From a bacterium 1XD42-76 (GTDB taxonomy: Bacteria > Bacillota > Clostridia > Lachnospirales > Lachnospiraceae), in assembly GCA_009917545.1 (NCBI GenBank), contig QZDW01000001.1:186001-250000 (forward strand): a DNA stretch of 64,000 nt, in the 5' to 3' direction. The translations under genes were made by a program, and so were the position numbers. The notes under the pieces were generated by a model. The model was given only the letters and a program-made list of their open reading frames with translations, was not told the DNA's origin and did no database searches. Shown piece by piece: positions 1 through 9,083 of the stretch (the first letter of the stretch is position 1; every line of letters begins with the position of its first letter).

Positions 1-1016
<1,016 letters not shown>

Positions 1017-1074
1017 TCAGATTGCAGCTGTTCATGCGCCATATAGCCAGAGCGGCTGCCTGCGATTATAGTTC

Positions 1075-1359
1075 CTATTCGATCACTGCCAGAATATCAT
1101 TCTGTTTTACGATAATGTATTCGTCCTCGTCCACTTTTACCTCAGTACCGGAGTATTTGGAAAAAATCACCTTATCGCCGGCTTTCACCTGCATCGTGAT
1201 CTCCTTGCCGTCTACCACTCCGCCCGGGCCGACTGCGATTACTTCTGCCTGCTGCGGCTTCTCCTTGGCCTGCCCCGGAAGGACAATACCGGACTTTGTC
1301 GTCTCTTCTGCCACCAACTGTTTTAAAACAACCCTGTCAAATAACGGTACTAACTTCAT
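1075..1359 (-). CDS. groES: GroES co-chaperonin (HSP10)
   Basis: This encodes the 10 kDa co-chaperonin, the heptameric lid of the GroEL folding chamber. It is 94 residues, the usual length. The N-terminal beta strand (KLVPLFDRVVLK), the mobile loop rich in T, S and G (about residues 18-30) and the C-terminal strand (YIIVKQNDILAVIE) all match the family. The start has the ribosome binding site AAGGAGGAG. It is the first gene of the groES-groEL operon, and its upstream region holds a CIRCE operator overlapping a consensus promoter, so repression by HrcA is expected. Confidence 0.98.
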   Translation of the reverse strand: MKLVPLFDRVVLKQLVAEETTKSGIVLPGQAKEKPQQAEVIAVGPGGVVDGKEITMQVKAGDKVIFSKYSGTEVKVDEDEYIIVKQNDILAVIE

Positions 1360-1443
1360 TCCTGACTCCTCCTTATCATTTCTGTTTCTTAAACTTGTAT
1401 GAAAAAGACTGAAGCATTGTACCTGCTCCTCGTCACAGATTAT

Positions 1444-1472
1444 GTTATAACACGCATTATTAGCACTGTCAA
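1444..1472 (-). promoter_or_regulatory. Housekeeping promoter of groES-groEL
   Basis: Reading the minus strand, the -35 box TTGACA (1467-1472) and -10 box TATAAC (1444-1449) are 17 bases apart. The -35 box lies inside the CIRCE element, which is the expected arrangement for HrcA-controlled genes. Confidence 0.9.
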
Positions 1473-1486
1473 GACTTGAGTGCTAA
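1460..1486 (-). promoter_or_regulatory. CIRCE operator (HrcA site) of groESL
   Basis: Inverted repeat with arms TTAGCACTG and GAGTGCTAA separated by nine bases. It matches the CIRCE consensus at all but one arm position. It overlaps the -35 box of the groES promoter. HrcA repression is inferred from known CIRCE function; hrcA itself is not in the window. Confidence 0.95.
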
Positions 1487-1533
1487 AATTTTATAAATAA
1501 TTTGTGAAATCCCTTGATACCAGGGCTGGAAAG

Positions 1534-2130
1534 TCAAAAAAGGGCTGTTGCAAAATACCGTTGGTGTACGCAGCTGAACAATCCCAATATTTTTTTAAAC
1601 ATGCCGGCATTCCCGGCAAAATTCAGCTGGTACATCCGAAATGTAACCAATAAATTTTTAGGCTGCCACTGCTCTTCATAAGAATACTGATACTTCATGC
1701 CCAGCTGCTTCATAACGCCGCCGCTCCGGGGATTGTTGACATCATGTGTTGCCGTGATATAAGGAAGCCCGTCTCTTTTCACCTGCGCTATCACGGCCTT
1801 TCCGGCCTCTGTGGCAATCCCCTGGTGCCAGAATTCTTTCCGAACCCCATATCCCAGATCATGGCTGTCACCCATATCGACATTTATGTAGCCAATTGGG
1901 ATATTGTTTTCTTTCAGGCAAACAGCATAAGCATAGGCCTGCGGCTCCGCATACTTTGCGGCATAACCTGTTTCATAAAAAGTACGTGCCTCATCCATAT
2001 TTCTCACTGGAAACCACGGTAAAAAGCGATTCACTTCCTCGCCTTTCAAAATACCATACAGTGCTTTCACGTCATTCTCTGCAAATTTTCTTAGTATAAG
2101 CCTTTCGGTTTCCAGCCTTGGTGTATTCAT
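1534..2130 (-). CDS. GNAT acetyltransferase (RimJ/RimL-like)
   Basis: Predicted acetyl-CoA-dependent N-acetyltransferase of the GNAT superfamily. It opens with the RimJ/RimL signature LETERLILRKF and has the central GYGVRKEFWHQGIATEA segment, which corresponds to acetyl-CoA-binding motif A (R/Q-x-x-G-x-G/A). The substrate is unknown. The start has a GGAGA ribosome binding site. The family core appears to end near ...RMYQLNF (about residue 170). The last 28 residues read through a GC-rich hairpin (TGCCGG/CCGGCA near 1600-1620) and have no obvious counterpart, so the natural stop may have been lost. It stands alone, downstream of the divergent gene at 2293. Confidence 0.85.
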   Translation of the reverse strand: MNTPRLETERLILRKFAENDVKALYGILKGEEVNRFLPWFPVRNMDEARTFYETGYAAKYAEPQAYAYAVCLKENNIPIGYINVDMGDSHDLGYGVRKEFWHQGIATEAGKAVIAQVKRDGLPYITATHDVNNPRSGGVMKQLGMKYQYSYEEQWQPKNLLVTFRMYQLNFAGNAGMFKKILGLFSCVHQRYFATALF

Positions 2131-2292
2131 ATTGTTCTCCTTTTTTGGTGATTTGCAAGGGCGGATGTCAGGAATTTTTTAATATTTTTTAAATTTCTTC
2201 ATAATTATCCCTTTTCTTTTCCACAATTTTGGATTATTATATTAGAAGTAGTATCAGCATGAGTCTCACGCTGGTTGAAAGGAGAATAAAAC

Positions 2293-2757
2293 ATGTCTAA
2301 AAAGAGAACCGGTCTGCTTATTGCACTCGGCGCTATGATTGGTGCCGCTGCTGCAGGAATCGCTTACTATCTGCAGTATAAGTCCTTTAACGACGAGCTG
2401 GATAAAGATTTTCACGATTATGAAGAAGAGGATGGCCCCGGTGAAGAGAGGAAGGATGAGCCGGTTCCCTGCCAGGAGGCCGCCGGACGCAATTATATCA
2501 CTCTGGACTCTGCCAAATGCAGGACTGAGGAAGAACCGCTGCCCACTTCGGATACAGAAGAAGCTGCTCAGTCCGCTTGCCCTGCCGCAGGGGAAAAAGC
2601 CGTTTTGCACACAGCCCATGTCGTGGAAGAGGAAGCTGCCTGCCCGGCCGATGCAGAAAAAGCAAAAGCTTTCCCGTCTGCTGACGACGCGAAGGAAGCA
2701 GTCCGGCCTGTTACAGACATGACCGTAGAAGAAGATACTGAAGGTGGAACCATATGA
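2293..2757 (+). CDS. Small single-pass membrane protein with acidic tail
   Basis: I do not recognise the family. The 154-residue product begins with a short basic segment (MSKKR), one hydrophobic helix (about residues 7-26, rich in Ala and Gly), then a long acidic, low-complexity tail with many Glu and Ala and scattered Cys. It looks like an N-anchored membrane protein. The ATG has a strong GAAAGGAGA ribosome binding site. Its last codons overlap the next gene by four bases (ATGA), so it is translationally coupled to the IclR regulator. No function can be assigned. Confidence 0.75.
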   Translation: MSKKRTGLLIALGAMIGAAAAGIAYYLQYKSFNDELDKDFHDYEEEDGPGEERKDEPVPCQEAAGRNYITLDSAKCRTEEEPLPTSDTEEAAQSACPAAGEKAVLHTAHVVEEEAACPADAEKAKAFPSADDAKEAVRPVTDMTVEEDTEGGTI

Positions 2758-3521
2758 TACAAAGCCTGCTCCGTTCTATGGAGCTTCTTGACGTACTGGC
2801 AGCGGAGAACCGCAGTTTTTCTATCGCCGAGCTGGCAGAAGCTATGGATCTGCCTCCCAGTACGATTCACCGGATCCTTCAGACCTTCAGCGAGAAGCGC
2901 TATGTCATCCGGGATGAGCGTTCCCACACCTACCGCCTCGGCCCGGCGCTAATCCCCCTGGGAAAAGCTGCTGCACGCGGAATTCGTTTACAGGATGCGG
3001 CCCACCCTATCCTGACAGAGCTGTCCGCCAAGACCAGGGAGGATTCCTATCTCGTGATTCCTGTGGGGAGCAAAGGGCTTGTGATCGAAAAGGTAGACGG
3101 CCCCAGCCATCTTAAAGTAGTGGAAGAATTCGGTTATGAGCTGTATCTGCACTGCGGCGCCATCCGTAAGGTACTTCTTGCCTATCAGCCTCCATCGTTT
3201 ATTCATGATTATTTTGAAAATGTCATTATCCGGGAGCATGCGTTTCCTGCCGCACAGCCGGAAGAACTGCGCGCGGAGCTTGAAAAGATACGCCGTCAGG
3301 GCTATGCAATTACCCACGGCGAATATGTAAATGATGCAGTCGGCATCGGCGCTCCTGTGTTCAATGCAGAGGGGGAACTGGCCGGTTCCATCGGCATCAT
3401 TGCACCGCAGATCCGCATTGGAAGCGATGATCTTCTCAAAAAGCACCGGGAGCAGGTCCAGCATTATGCACAGAAGCTGGCCTCCGAACTGGGCTATTCA
3501 GGAGCCAGGCGGACATCCTGA
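2754..3521 (+). CDS. IclR-family transcriptional regulator
   Basis: Predicted DNA-binding regulator of 255 residues. An N-terminal winged helix-turn-helix (about residues 5-65, with FSIAELAEAMDLPPSTIHRIL as the recognition region) precedes the IclR effector-binding domain (about 80-250). The overall length is normal for the family. It starts four bases inside the preceding small membrane protein gene. IclR proteins usually sense small organic acids or aromatic compounds; the ligand here is unknown. The neighbours on the other strand (MATE exporter, 2-hydroxyglutaryl-CoA dehydratase) are not divergently arranged, so the target is not evident. Confidence 0.93.
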   Translation: MIQSLLRSMELLDVLAAENRSFSIAELAEAMDLPPSTIHRILQTFSEKRYVIRDERSHTYRLGPALIPLGKAAARGIRLQDAAHPILTELSAKTREDSYLVIPVGSKGLVIEKVDGPSHLKVVEEFGYELYLHCGAIRKVLLAYQPPSFIHDYFENVIIREHAFPAAQPEELRAELEKIRRQGYAITHGEYVNDAVGIGAPVFNAEGELAGSIGIIAPQIRIGSDDLLKKHREQVQHYAQKLASELGYSGARRTS

Positions 3522-3561
3522 TAGCCCGTCCGGCCTTCAGGCTCCGCCTGCCCTGTCTTAC

Positions 3562-4968
3562 CTATATCTCAGCTGCCAGATTTCTCAGCCACTTCTTTTG
3601 CCGGTATCTCCAGTATCCAAGCCCTGCTTTATAGACCTCTTCCAGCATTACCATCGCATAGACAATATGAATGGGATACCGGAAATAAAGCCCTCCCAGA
3701 AATGCCAGGGGAATCCCGATCAGCCACACACCGCTCGTATCCAGAAACAGACACATCTTCGTATCCCCGCCGCTTCTTAACACTCCCACCACATTCACAT
3801 AATTAAACATTTTGGCAGGCATAAACAGTACAAATACCAGAATGCAGAGCGCCGCGTCAGCCGACACCTCCGGCGTAATCCGGTAAATAGACAGAATAGG
3901 CCCGCGAATCAGCATACAGACTGCCATGCCGAATAAGGTCACAAGAAACTGGAGGACAAAGAAATTCGTCGCATAGCGTTCCGCCCGCTTCATCTTGCCC
4001 GCTCCCATCTCATGGCCGAGAATCACAGCCGTCGCTGCACTTAAGCCCTGGAACAGCACCACGACGATATCCTGGATCGTCGTCGCAATCGTAATGGCAG
4101 CGACCGCATTATCTCCCATCCGCCCATAGGCAAGGGAATAGATCGTAATGCCGAGCCCCCAGATGAATTCATTCGCAATCACCGGCGTACAGGTCGTAAC
4201 AAACTGTCGCAGAAATGCTTTGGAATATCCGACCATCTCCATAGGCCGGCAGGCAATCGGGTATTTTCTCAGATAGACCACGGATAACAGAATCACTGTT
4301 TCCACCACACGGGCAAGGAGTGTCGCCAAAGCCGCACCTGCAACTCCGAGTCCCATCCCCCATATATGTATCGTTACATTTCCAAGCACAAGATCGCGTT
4401 CCGGAAAAATCAGCAGAAAATTGCATACAATATTCACAATGATCGCCAGACAGCTCGTAAGCACCGGAAGCTTCACCTGTCCGACTGCCCGCAGCATAGC
4501 GACATAGACATTTGTAAATGCCGTAAATGGATAGGAAACCGCCGCAATCACCAGATAGGCGGCTCCGACCCGGATCGTATCTGCACTTGTCGTAAAAATC
4601 CGCATTACCAGCTCAGGGTTGACTGTTGCAGGAACCAGAAAACAGACCGCTCCTCCTACTGCCAGAACGAGTGCCAGCCCCAGCACTTTGCGGATATTTT
4701 TCACATCTCCGTTTCCCCAATACTGTGCTGCCAGAATCCCGCTTCCGCTGACAATACCAAAGACAAGCAGGGAAAATACGAAAAAGACCTTGTTTGCCAG
4801 ACCTACTGCGGCAATCGCTGTCTCCCCAAGCGTACCGATCATCATCGTATCGACCAGGTTTACCACCGTATTTAACATTCCCTGCATGGCGACAGGAAGA
4901 GCAATCCGGAAGGCCTTTTCCAGGAACATTCTGTCCGACAGCATATTTTTTGTCGTTGCAAGCAGCAT
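3562..4968 (-). CDS. MATE-family multidrug/metabolite exporter
   Basis: Predicted inner-membrane cation/drug antiporter of the MATE family, 468 residues with about 12 hydrophobic helices. The repeated N- and C-halves typical of the family are visible, including LVDTMMIGTLGETAIAAVGL near the N-terminus. I chose the ATG at 4966-4968 because AAGGAGG lies just upstream on the minus strand. A longer open frame to 5013 lacks such a site. It has its own promoter at 5022-5050. It converges with the iclR gene, separated by 40 bp. The substrate cannot be predicted from sequence. Confidence 0.93.
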   Translation of the reverse strand: MLLATTKNMLSDRMFLEKAFRIALPVAMQGMLNTVVNLVDTMMIGTLGETAIAAVGLANKVFFVFSLLVFGIVSGSGILAAQYWGNGDVKNIRKVLGLALVLAVGGAVCFLVPATVNPELVMRIFTTSADTIRVGAAYLVIAAVSYPFTAFTNVYVAMLRAVGQVKLPVLTSCLAIIVNIVCNFLLIFPERDLVLGNVTIHIWGMGLGVAGAALATLLARVVETVILLSVVYLRKYPIACRPMEMVGYSKAFLRQFVTTCTPVIANEFIWGLGITIYSLAYGRMGDNAVAAITIATTIQDIVVVLFQGLSAATAVILGHEMGAGKMKRAERYATNFFVLQFLVTLFGMAVCMLIRGPILSIYRITPEVSADAALCILVFVLFMPAKMFNYVNVVGVLRSGGDTKMCLFLDTSGVWLIGIPLAFLGGLYFRYPIHIVYAMVMLEEVYKAGLGYWRYRQKKWLRNLAAEI

Positions 4969-5021
4969 TTTTTGTTTCCTCCTTCCTAATTCTATGTAGC
5001 CGCAAGAGGGCATTACTGCTT

Positions 5022-5050
5022 ATTGTACTATAAGCCCCGGATATATGCAA
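5022..5050 (-). promoter_or_regulatory. Promoter of the MATE gene
   Basis: Minus-strand -35 box TTGCAT (5045-5050) and -10 box TACAAT (5022-5027) with 17-base spacing, about 50 bp before the chosen start. Confidence 0.6.
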
Positions 5051-5150
5051 CTTAACACGTTGTAGTGTGAATATATATTTCTCCGCAGTATATTCCATCT
5101 GTACATTGCATCAGAATGCATTCCATATCACAACACATCTCTTTCCAGAC

Positions 5151-5193
5151 AGAAAAATCCCCGCTCATACACCTGGACACGCAGGAGCGGGGA
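5151..5193 (-). terminator. Rho-independent terminator after hgdB
   Basis: Arms TCCCCGCTC and GAGCGGGGA form a 9-bp stem. On the minus strand a run of T follows directly. It lies 70 bp beyond the hgdB stop and closes the glutamate-fermentation block. Confidence 0.88.
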
Positions 5194-5262
5194 AGTATTG
5201 AAACAATGAATCACTTTTACTCACAGTAACGCGCTCATTTGCGGGCGCAGATGGTTCTATTC

Positions 5263-6411
5263 TTATTTGCTCATCTCGAGCACATCTGCGAAAGCCTGGA
5301 TCGCAGTACGCGCCTGTCCGAAATCGCGCATCTGCTGGTCGATTCCCAGTTTAATGTGCGGAATATGGGCAGCATCGAGGGCCTTCTTTAAGTACGGATA
5401 CTCCATCTCCTCCGGATCACAGAACTGCTGCATAAACAGAACAAGTCCCTGCGCTCCGCTCTCCTTCACCAGATTAGCGACGAACTCACCACGGCGGTTC
5501 TTTGAGGATTCCGGATCATAAAGCAGTACCTCATAGTCAATATTGGCAAACTGCTGTGCCAGAGCCTTAAGCCCGTCGGAATCTTCCGGAACATCGACGC
5601 GGAAAGCACGGCTCTCATGCGCCACATCATCTGCCGCGATAGCGATATGGTTCTCCTCAAAGGCGGCCAGAAGGCTGGGATTATCGCAGATAATGCCGGA
5701 GGTAACAACCTTTGTGCCCTTCCAGTCACAGACAGGAAGCTTTGCCAGCTCTTCATTTAACTCATTTAATTTCACCGTATATTCGTCCTTTAACATAAAC
5801 CAGGACGCTTTTAAAACAGCGGAACGCTTTGTGGGCGTGATGACGTCGCAGTGCTCTGAAGCCAGCGTTACGAAACGGCGGCGGGCAGCGCGGCTCTCAT
5901 TGTACACCTTAATCGCGTTCTGGATGTCGTCGTTTGTGATCTCTTTGCCGGTAATCTTCTCCAGCTCTTTCTTTACATGCGCATACTGGTCAACACAGAA
6001 CTGAAGTCCAAAGGAATCAAAACGGTTCTGCGGATGTGCCAGGAAAATAACCGGCATCTTCTCTCCCATCGACACACGGAAATTCTGGCTCATGGGACGC
6101 AGGGTATCGCAGATCGTAGGCGTGATAATACCATCCAGATCGTCCATCGTTCCGTCTAAGAGCATCTCCAGGGCAAGCTGTGCGATCGTGCAGTAGAATG
6201 TTGCGCAATATTCCTTTGCGCGGCTGATCGTCTTTTTATTGGAACCCCACATACCGAAGGGCACCATGCCGGCTGCATAGACGAGCTCTTCAGGCGCATA
6301 GTAAGGCAGTACGCCGATGGCCTTTTTGCCCTGCTTCTTGTATCCGTCAAGCTGCTTTTTGGGACTCTCGGCAATATTTTTAAATTCATCCAGTAATGCA
6401 TTCATACTCAT
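5263..6411 (-). CDS. hgdB: 2-hydroxyglutaryl-CoA dehydratase, subunit B
   Basis: Small subunit of the [4Fe-4S] enzyme that removes water from (R)-2-hydroxyglutaryl-CoA to give (E)-glutaconyl-CoA in the cytoplasm, by a ketyl-radical mechanism started by the HgdC ATPase. The 382 residues match the roughly 42 kDa family size. Conserved features include AIGVLPYYAPEELVYAAGM near residue 35 and the Cys-containing segment around residues 69-75 and 100 (ICDTLRPMSQ). The ribosome binding site is GGAGG, overlapping the end of hgdA, from which it is separated by 5 bp. A terminator follows. The identity is strongly supported by the neighbours hgdA, hgdC, gctAB and gcdABC. Confidence 0.96.
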   Translation of the reverse strand: MSMNALLDEFKNIAESPKKQLDGYKKQGKKAIGVLPYYAPEELVYAAGMVPFGMWGSNKKTISRAKEYCATFYCTIAQLALEMLLDGTMDDLDGIITPTICDTLRPMSQNFRVSMGEKMPVIFLAHPQNRFDSFGLQFCVDQYAHVKKELEKITGKEITNDDIQNAIKVYNESRAARRRFVTLASEHCDVITPTKRSAVLKASWFMLKDEYTVKLNELNEELAKLPVCDWKGTKVVTSGIICDNPSLLAAFEENHIAIAADDVAHESRAFRVDVPEDSDGLKALAQQFANIDYEVLLYDPESSKNRRGEFVANLVKESGAQGLVLFMQQFCDPEEMEYPYLKKALDAAHIPHIKLGIDQQMRDFGQARTAIQAFADVLEMSK

Positions 6412-6416
6412 TTTGA

Positions 6417-7886
6417 TTACGCCTCCTTTGCCTGCTTGTTTGCTTCCATCGCTTCCACCAGTCCCTGTACACGTGTCTCGTACTGGGCGGCATTGAAGTT
6501 ACGCGGATCGGCCTGGTCGCCGTCAAAGCCGGCGCAGGGAATTCCCAGATCATTTGTAAAGCGGCGCTGCATCTCTGCCATATAACCGCTCCACGGCTTA
6601 CAGCTTCTGTTGTAGTGAACCAGGACGCCGTCTACCTTATTGTCGCGGCAAATGCCCTCACGCCAGTCAACACCCTGCTCTATGCAGACAGAATTCGGAG
6701 CTTTACAGTAGGCGCGCACCATCTCATCCATATTGTTGTATACGAAGCCGAATGCAGGCGCATATACTACAGCTGTCACGTTGACGCCGTTCTCTTTTAA
6801 CGGCTTAAATAATGCCGGAAGCTTCGGCCAGCAAGGGATTCCCTCGAACATAACACGATATTTCTCCGCAAACGGCAGTGTGCTGTGGCCCGTCTTTACA
6901 TTCTCCTCAAGCTCTGTAGCCAAAAGTTCAAATGCCTCGGCGGCTTCCACTTTTCCGCGGGCTGTCACAACATCAGCCATATGGTTAAAGAGGTCAAATC
7001 CACTCATAGGAGCCGGCTTATACTGGAGATAATCGCAGACCTTAAGCCATGCCTTTGCCGTGCGGTTGGCATTTGCACATGCCTGTTCGAATTTCTTTTC
7101 GTCAAACTTGCGGCCGGAAATCTTCTCGAGCTGCTTGATCGCATTGTCAAACTGGCCGCGGATGTATCTCACATATGTGTCATCTACTTCAACTGTATTA
7201 TTGTACGGGATATCAATCATGACAAGCGGAATATCATGCATACGCGCGATATTTTCATACCATTTTGTCATACAGTTGCAGATATTATTACAGCAGAGCA
7301 CGAAATCAGGCTGCGGCATAATCATCTGACGGTATCCTTTGACGGAAGCAAGGCGGCGCTCTTTCTCCTCACCATCCGGAAGAGCCTCGATCTCATTTAA
7401 ATCTTCAAGAACGGTATAGGGAGTCATAGTCTTGGGATCCTTTTTCGGCTTTCCTGTCTCCGGATCTATAACCACTTTGCCGTCAGCGTCCTTTAAAGGC
7501 TTTCCGCTGGCAGGATCAATCACATACTCTCCCGTCGCAGGATCAACCTTTTTCGCCGCACGCTTTCCGGCAGCATAAGCCAGACTGATACGGGCATAAC
7601 CACAAATATCATTGTCATAGCCTAAATCCTCGGCAGCCTGGCACATGATCTCGCCGTCACGATTGGCAGCGACGCCGGCAGCCTGATTCTCCGGATATAC
7701 GACATGCAGGCCAAAAGCCTCTGCAAGCTCGCAGGGGAATTTGGATGAGGACCAGCCAACCGGTTCGCCGCGTTTCTTGGCCTCACGGGCAGCCGCATAT
7801 ACATCCTCTACAACCTGACGAAGGGCCGCAACACCAGGACTGACTTTTTTGGCCGGTTTTGCCGGCGCTTTTACAGCTTCTGACAT
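6417..7886 (-). CDS. hgdA: 2-hydroxyglutaryl-CoA dehydratase, subunit A
   Basis: Large subunit of the dehydratase that converts 2-hydroxyglutaryl-CoA to glutaconyl-CoA. It has 489 residues, close to the known 54-55 kDa. Cys-rich stretches near residues 95 (DNDICGYAR) and 200 (DFVLCCNNICNCM) are candidates for cluster ligands. Residues about 114-155 form a Pro/Gly/Lys-rich insertion with two or three DP.(S/T)GKP units that looks repetitive. The start has the site GAGGAGG. An internal promoter (7984-8012) and a GC-rich leader hairpin lie upstream, so hgdAB may be made in excess over hgdC, as expected because the activator works catalytically. Confidence 0.96.
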   Translation of the reverse strand: MSEAVKAPAKPAKKVSPGVAALRQVVEDVYAAAREAKKRGEPVGWSSSKFPCELAEAFGLHVVYPENQAAGVAANRDGEIMCQAAEDLGYDNDICGYARISLAYAAGKRAAKKVDPATGEYVIDPASGKPLKDADGKVVIDPETGKPKKDPKTMTPYTVLEDLNEIEALPDGEEKERRLASVKGYRQMIMPQPDFVLCCNNICNCMTKWYENIARMHDIPLVMIDIPYNNTVEVDDTYVRYIRGQFDNAIKQLEKISGRKFDEKKFEQACANANRTAKAWLKVCDYLQYKPAPMSGFDLFNHMADVVTARGKVEAAEAFELLATELEENVKTGHSTLPFAEKYRVMFEGIPCWPKLPALFKPLKENGVNVTAVVYAPAFGFVYNNMDEMVRAYCKAPNSVCIEQGVDWREGICRDNKVDGVLVHYNRSCKPWSGYMAEMQRRFTNDLGIPCAGFDGDQADPRNFNAAQYETRVQGLVEAMEANKQAKEA

Positions 7887-7919
7887 AATTATCCTCCTCT
7901 ATTAAACTGTTTCAGGCCC

Positions 7920-7968
7920 GGCCCCGGAAAAGCCGGCTTATATCTGCCGCTTCCCCTGGCCCGGGGCC
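7920..7968 (-). other. GC-rich leader hairpin before hgdA
   Basis: Arms GGCCCCGG and CCGGGGCC (7920-7927 and 7961-7968) enclose about 33 bases. They lie between the internal promoter and the hgdA ribosome binding site. No T run follows in either direction, so it is more likely a transcript-stabilising or processing structure than a terminator. Confidence 0.55.
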
Positions 7969-7983
7969 TTTCATGATATACGA

Positions 7984-8012
7984 TATATAAAATACCCGGG
8001 GCAAACAGTCAA
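7984..8012 (-). promoter_or_regulatory. Internal promoter for hgdA-hgdB
   Basis: Minus-strand -35 box TTGACT (8007-8012) and -10 box TATATA (7984-7989), 17 bases apart, in the 237-bp gap between hgdC and hgdA. Confidence 0.65.
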
Positions 8013-8123
8013 AAAATCCGATACAAGCCCGTCTGCAAGGGGATTTTTGAACCTGAAACCCGCGAAAACTCCGAAAAGCAGCCACTTTTCACAGAAAAAG
8101 AAGCCGTTCCCACAGCAAAAAAT

Positions 8124-8915
8124 CTATCTGGCACGGTTTGCCGCCTGCCATGCAAACAGGGCTGCACCCAGAGCGCCGTTATACTGCGTCAGCGGCGAGG
8201 TCTTGATCTCCGTCCCAAGTTCCTCACAAAGCGCGTTCACAACACCTGCATTCTGCGCCACTCCGCCCGTCATCACGACCTGCGGAACCACGCCGATACG
8301 GTGGGCAAGCCCCGTGACCCGATGTGCCACGGAATGGTGGATTCCATTAATGATATCGCATTTATCCGTCCCCATCGCAAGCTGGCTGATGACCTCGCTC
8401 TCAGCAAACACCGTACACGTTGAGCTGATACCGACCGTCTTTTCTGACATTGCTCCCAGCCTGCCCAGATCTTCAACTTTCACCTCAAGCACACGCGCCA
8501 TTACGTCGAGGAAACGCCCTGTTCCTGCGGCGCACTTGTCATTCATCTGAAAGTTCGTCATGGTGCCGTTCTCAATGTGCAGTACCTTAACATCCTGTCC
8601 CCCAATGTCGATCACGGTGTGAACTTCAGGAAACAGAAAAGAAGCCCCTTTCGCATGACAGGAAAGTTCACTCATCTGCTTGTCCGCAAGCTCCATCAGC
8701 GAATTACGGCCATAGCCTGTTGCCAGGATATATGCCATCTGCTCTCTTGTCATCTGTGCCGCTTCCAGAACGGCGTCGATCGCGCGCTGCGGGCCGCTGG
8801 TGCCTGCGCCGACATCAATCAGGGATTTGGCAATGATCTCACTGCCGTCTTTTAAAATGATACATTTGGACGCGGTGGAACCAACGTCAATTCCCAATGT
8901 ATACGTTGCGCTCAT
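8124..8915 (-). CDS. hgdC: 2-hydroxyglutaryl-CoA dehydratase activator (ATPase)
   Basis: Homodimeric [4Fe-4S] ATPase (archerase) of the BadF/BcrA family. It injects one high-energy electron into HgdAB at the cost of ATP. The 263 residues show the ASKHA phosphate motif GIDVGSTASKC (8-18), the second motif DIGGQD (103-108), and Cys128 and Cys167. These two align with the cysteines by which the two subunits of the Acidaminococcus enzyme hold one shared cluster. The ribosome binding site is GGAGG. Immediately upstream are two copies of a perfect palindrome and a promoter of its own, so this gene appears to be separately controlled within the block. Confidence 0.97.
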   Translation of the reverse strand: MSATYTLGIDVGSTASKCIILKDGSEIIAKSLIDVGAGTSGPQRAIDAVLEAAQMTREQMAYILATGYGRNSLMELADKQMSELSCHAKGASFLFPEVHTVIDIGGQDVKVLHIENGTMTNFQMNDKCAAGTGRFLDVMARVLEVKVEDLGRLGAMSEKTVGISSTCTVFAESEVISQLAMGTDKCDIINGIHHSVAHRVTGLAHRIGVVPQVVMTGGVAQNAGVVNALCEELGTEIKTSPLTQYNGALGAALFAWQAANRAR

Positions 8916-8928
8916 ATTTACCTCCGTA

Positions 8929-8953
8929 GTATAATCTCAAAAGAGATTATACC
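8929..8953. promoter_or_regulatory. Palindrome, copy 1 (abutting hgdC ribosome binding site)
   Basis: Perfect inverted repeat: 10-bp arms GTATAATCTC and GAGATTATAC around AAAA. It sits directly before the GGAGG of hgdC and is identical in core to copy 2 about 97 bp away (centre to centre). Its symmetry suits a dimeric repressor site or an RNA hairpin that affects translation. Confidence 0.6.
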
Positions 8954-9022
8954 ATGCTCTCCGGCGGATTCGCACGATTTGCTTTGGTCTGCATCCTCCA
9001 TGCGGCAGGATACAAACCGACG

Positions 9023-9052
9023 ATGGTATAATCTCAAAAGAGATTATACCAT
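9023..9052. promoter_or_regulatory. Palindrome, copy 2 (over the hgdC -10 box)
   Basis: Perfect inverted repeat with 13-bp arms (ATGGTATAATCTC and its complement) around AAAA. The -10 box of the hgdC promoter lies inside one arm, so a protein bound here would block polymerase. Function is inferred. Confidence 0.6.
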
Positions 9053-9071
9053 ACACCATAATCCTGTGCAA
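9043..9071 (-). promoter_or_regulatory. Promoter of hgdC
   Basis: Minus-strand -35 box TTGCAC (9066-9071) and -10 box TATAAT (9043-9048), 17 bases apart, in the gap between gcdA and hgdC. The -10 box is embedded in palindrome copy 2. Confidence 0.65.
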
Positions 9072-9083
9072 GTCCTGCCATTG

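Noticed and set aside
1534-1560. Insertion sequence remnant
   Set aside because: Only one end-like stretch is seen, with no partner inverted repeat, transposase fragment or target duplication.
3500-3561. Shared terminator between iclR and the MATE gene
   Set aside because: The arms CAGGCGGA and TCCGCCTG are present, but the loop is long, one arm lies in iclR, and no T run follows.
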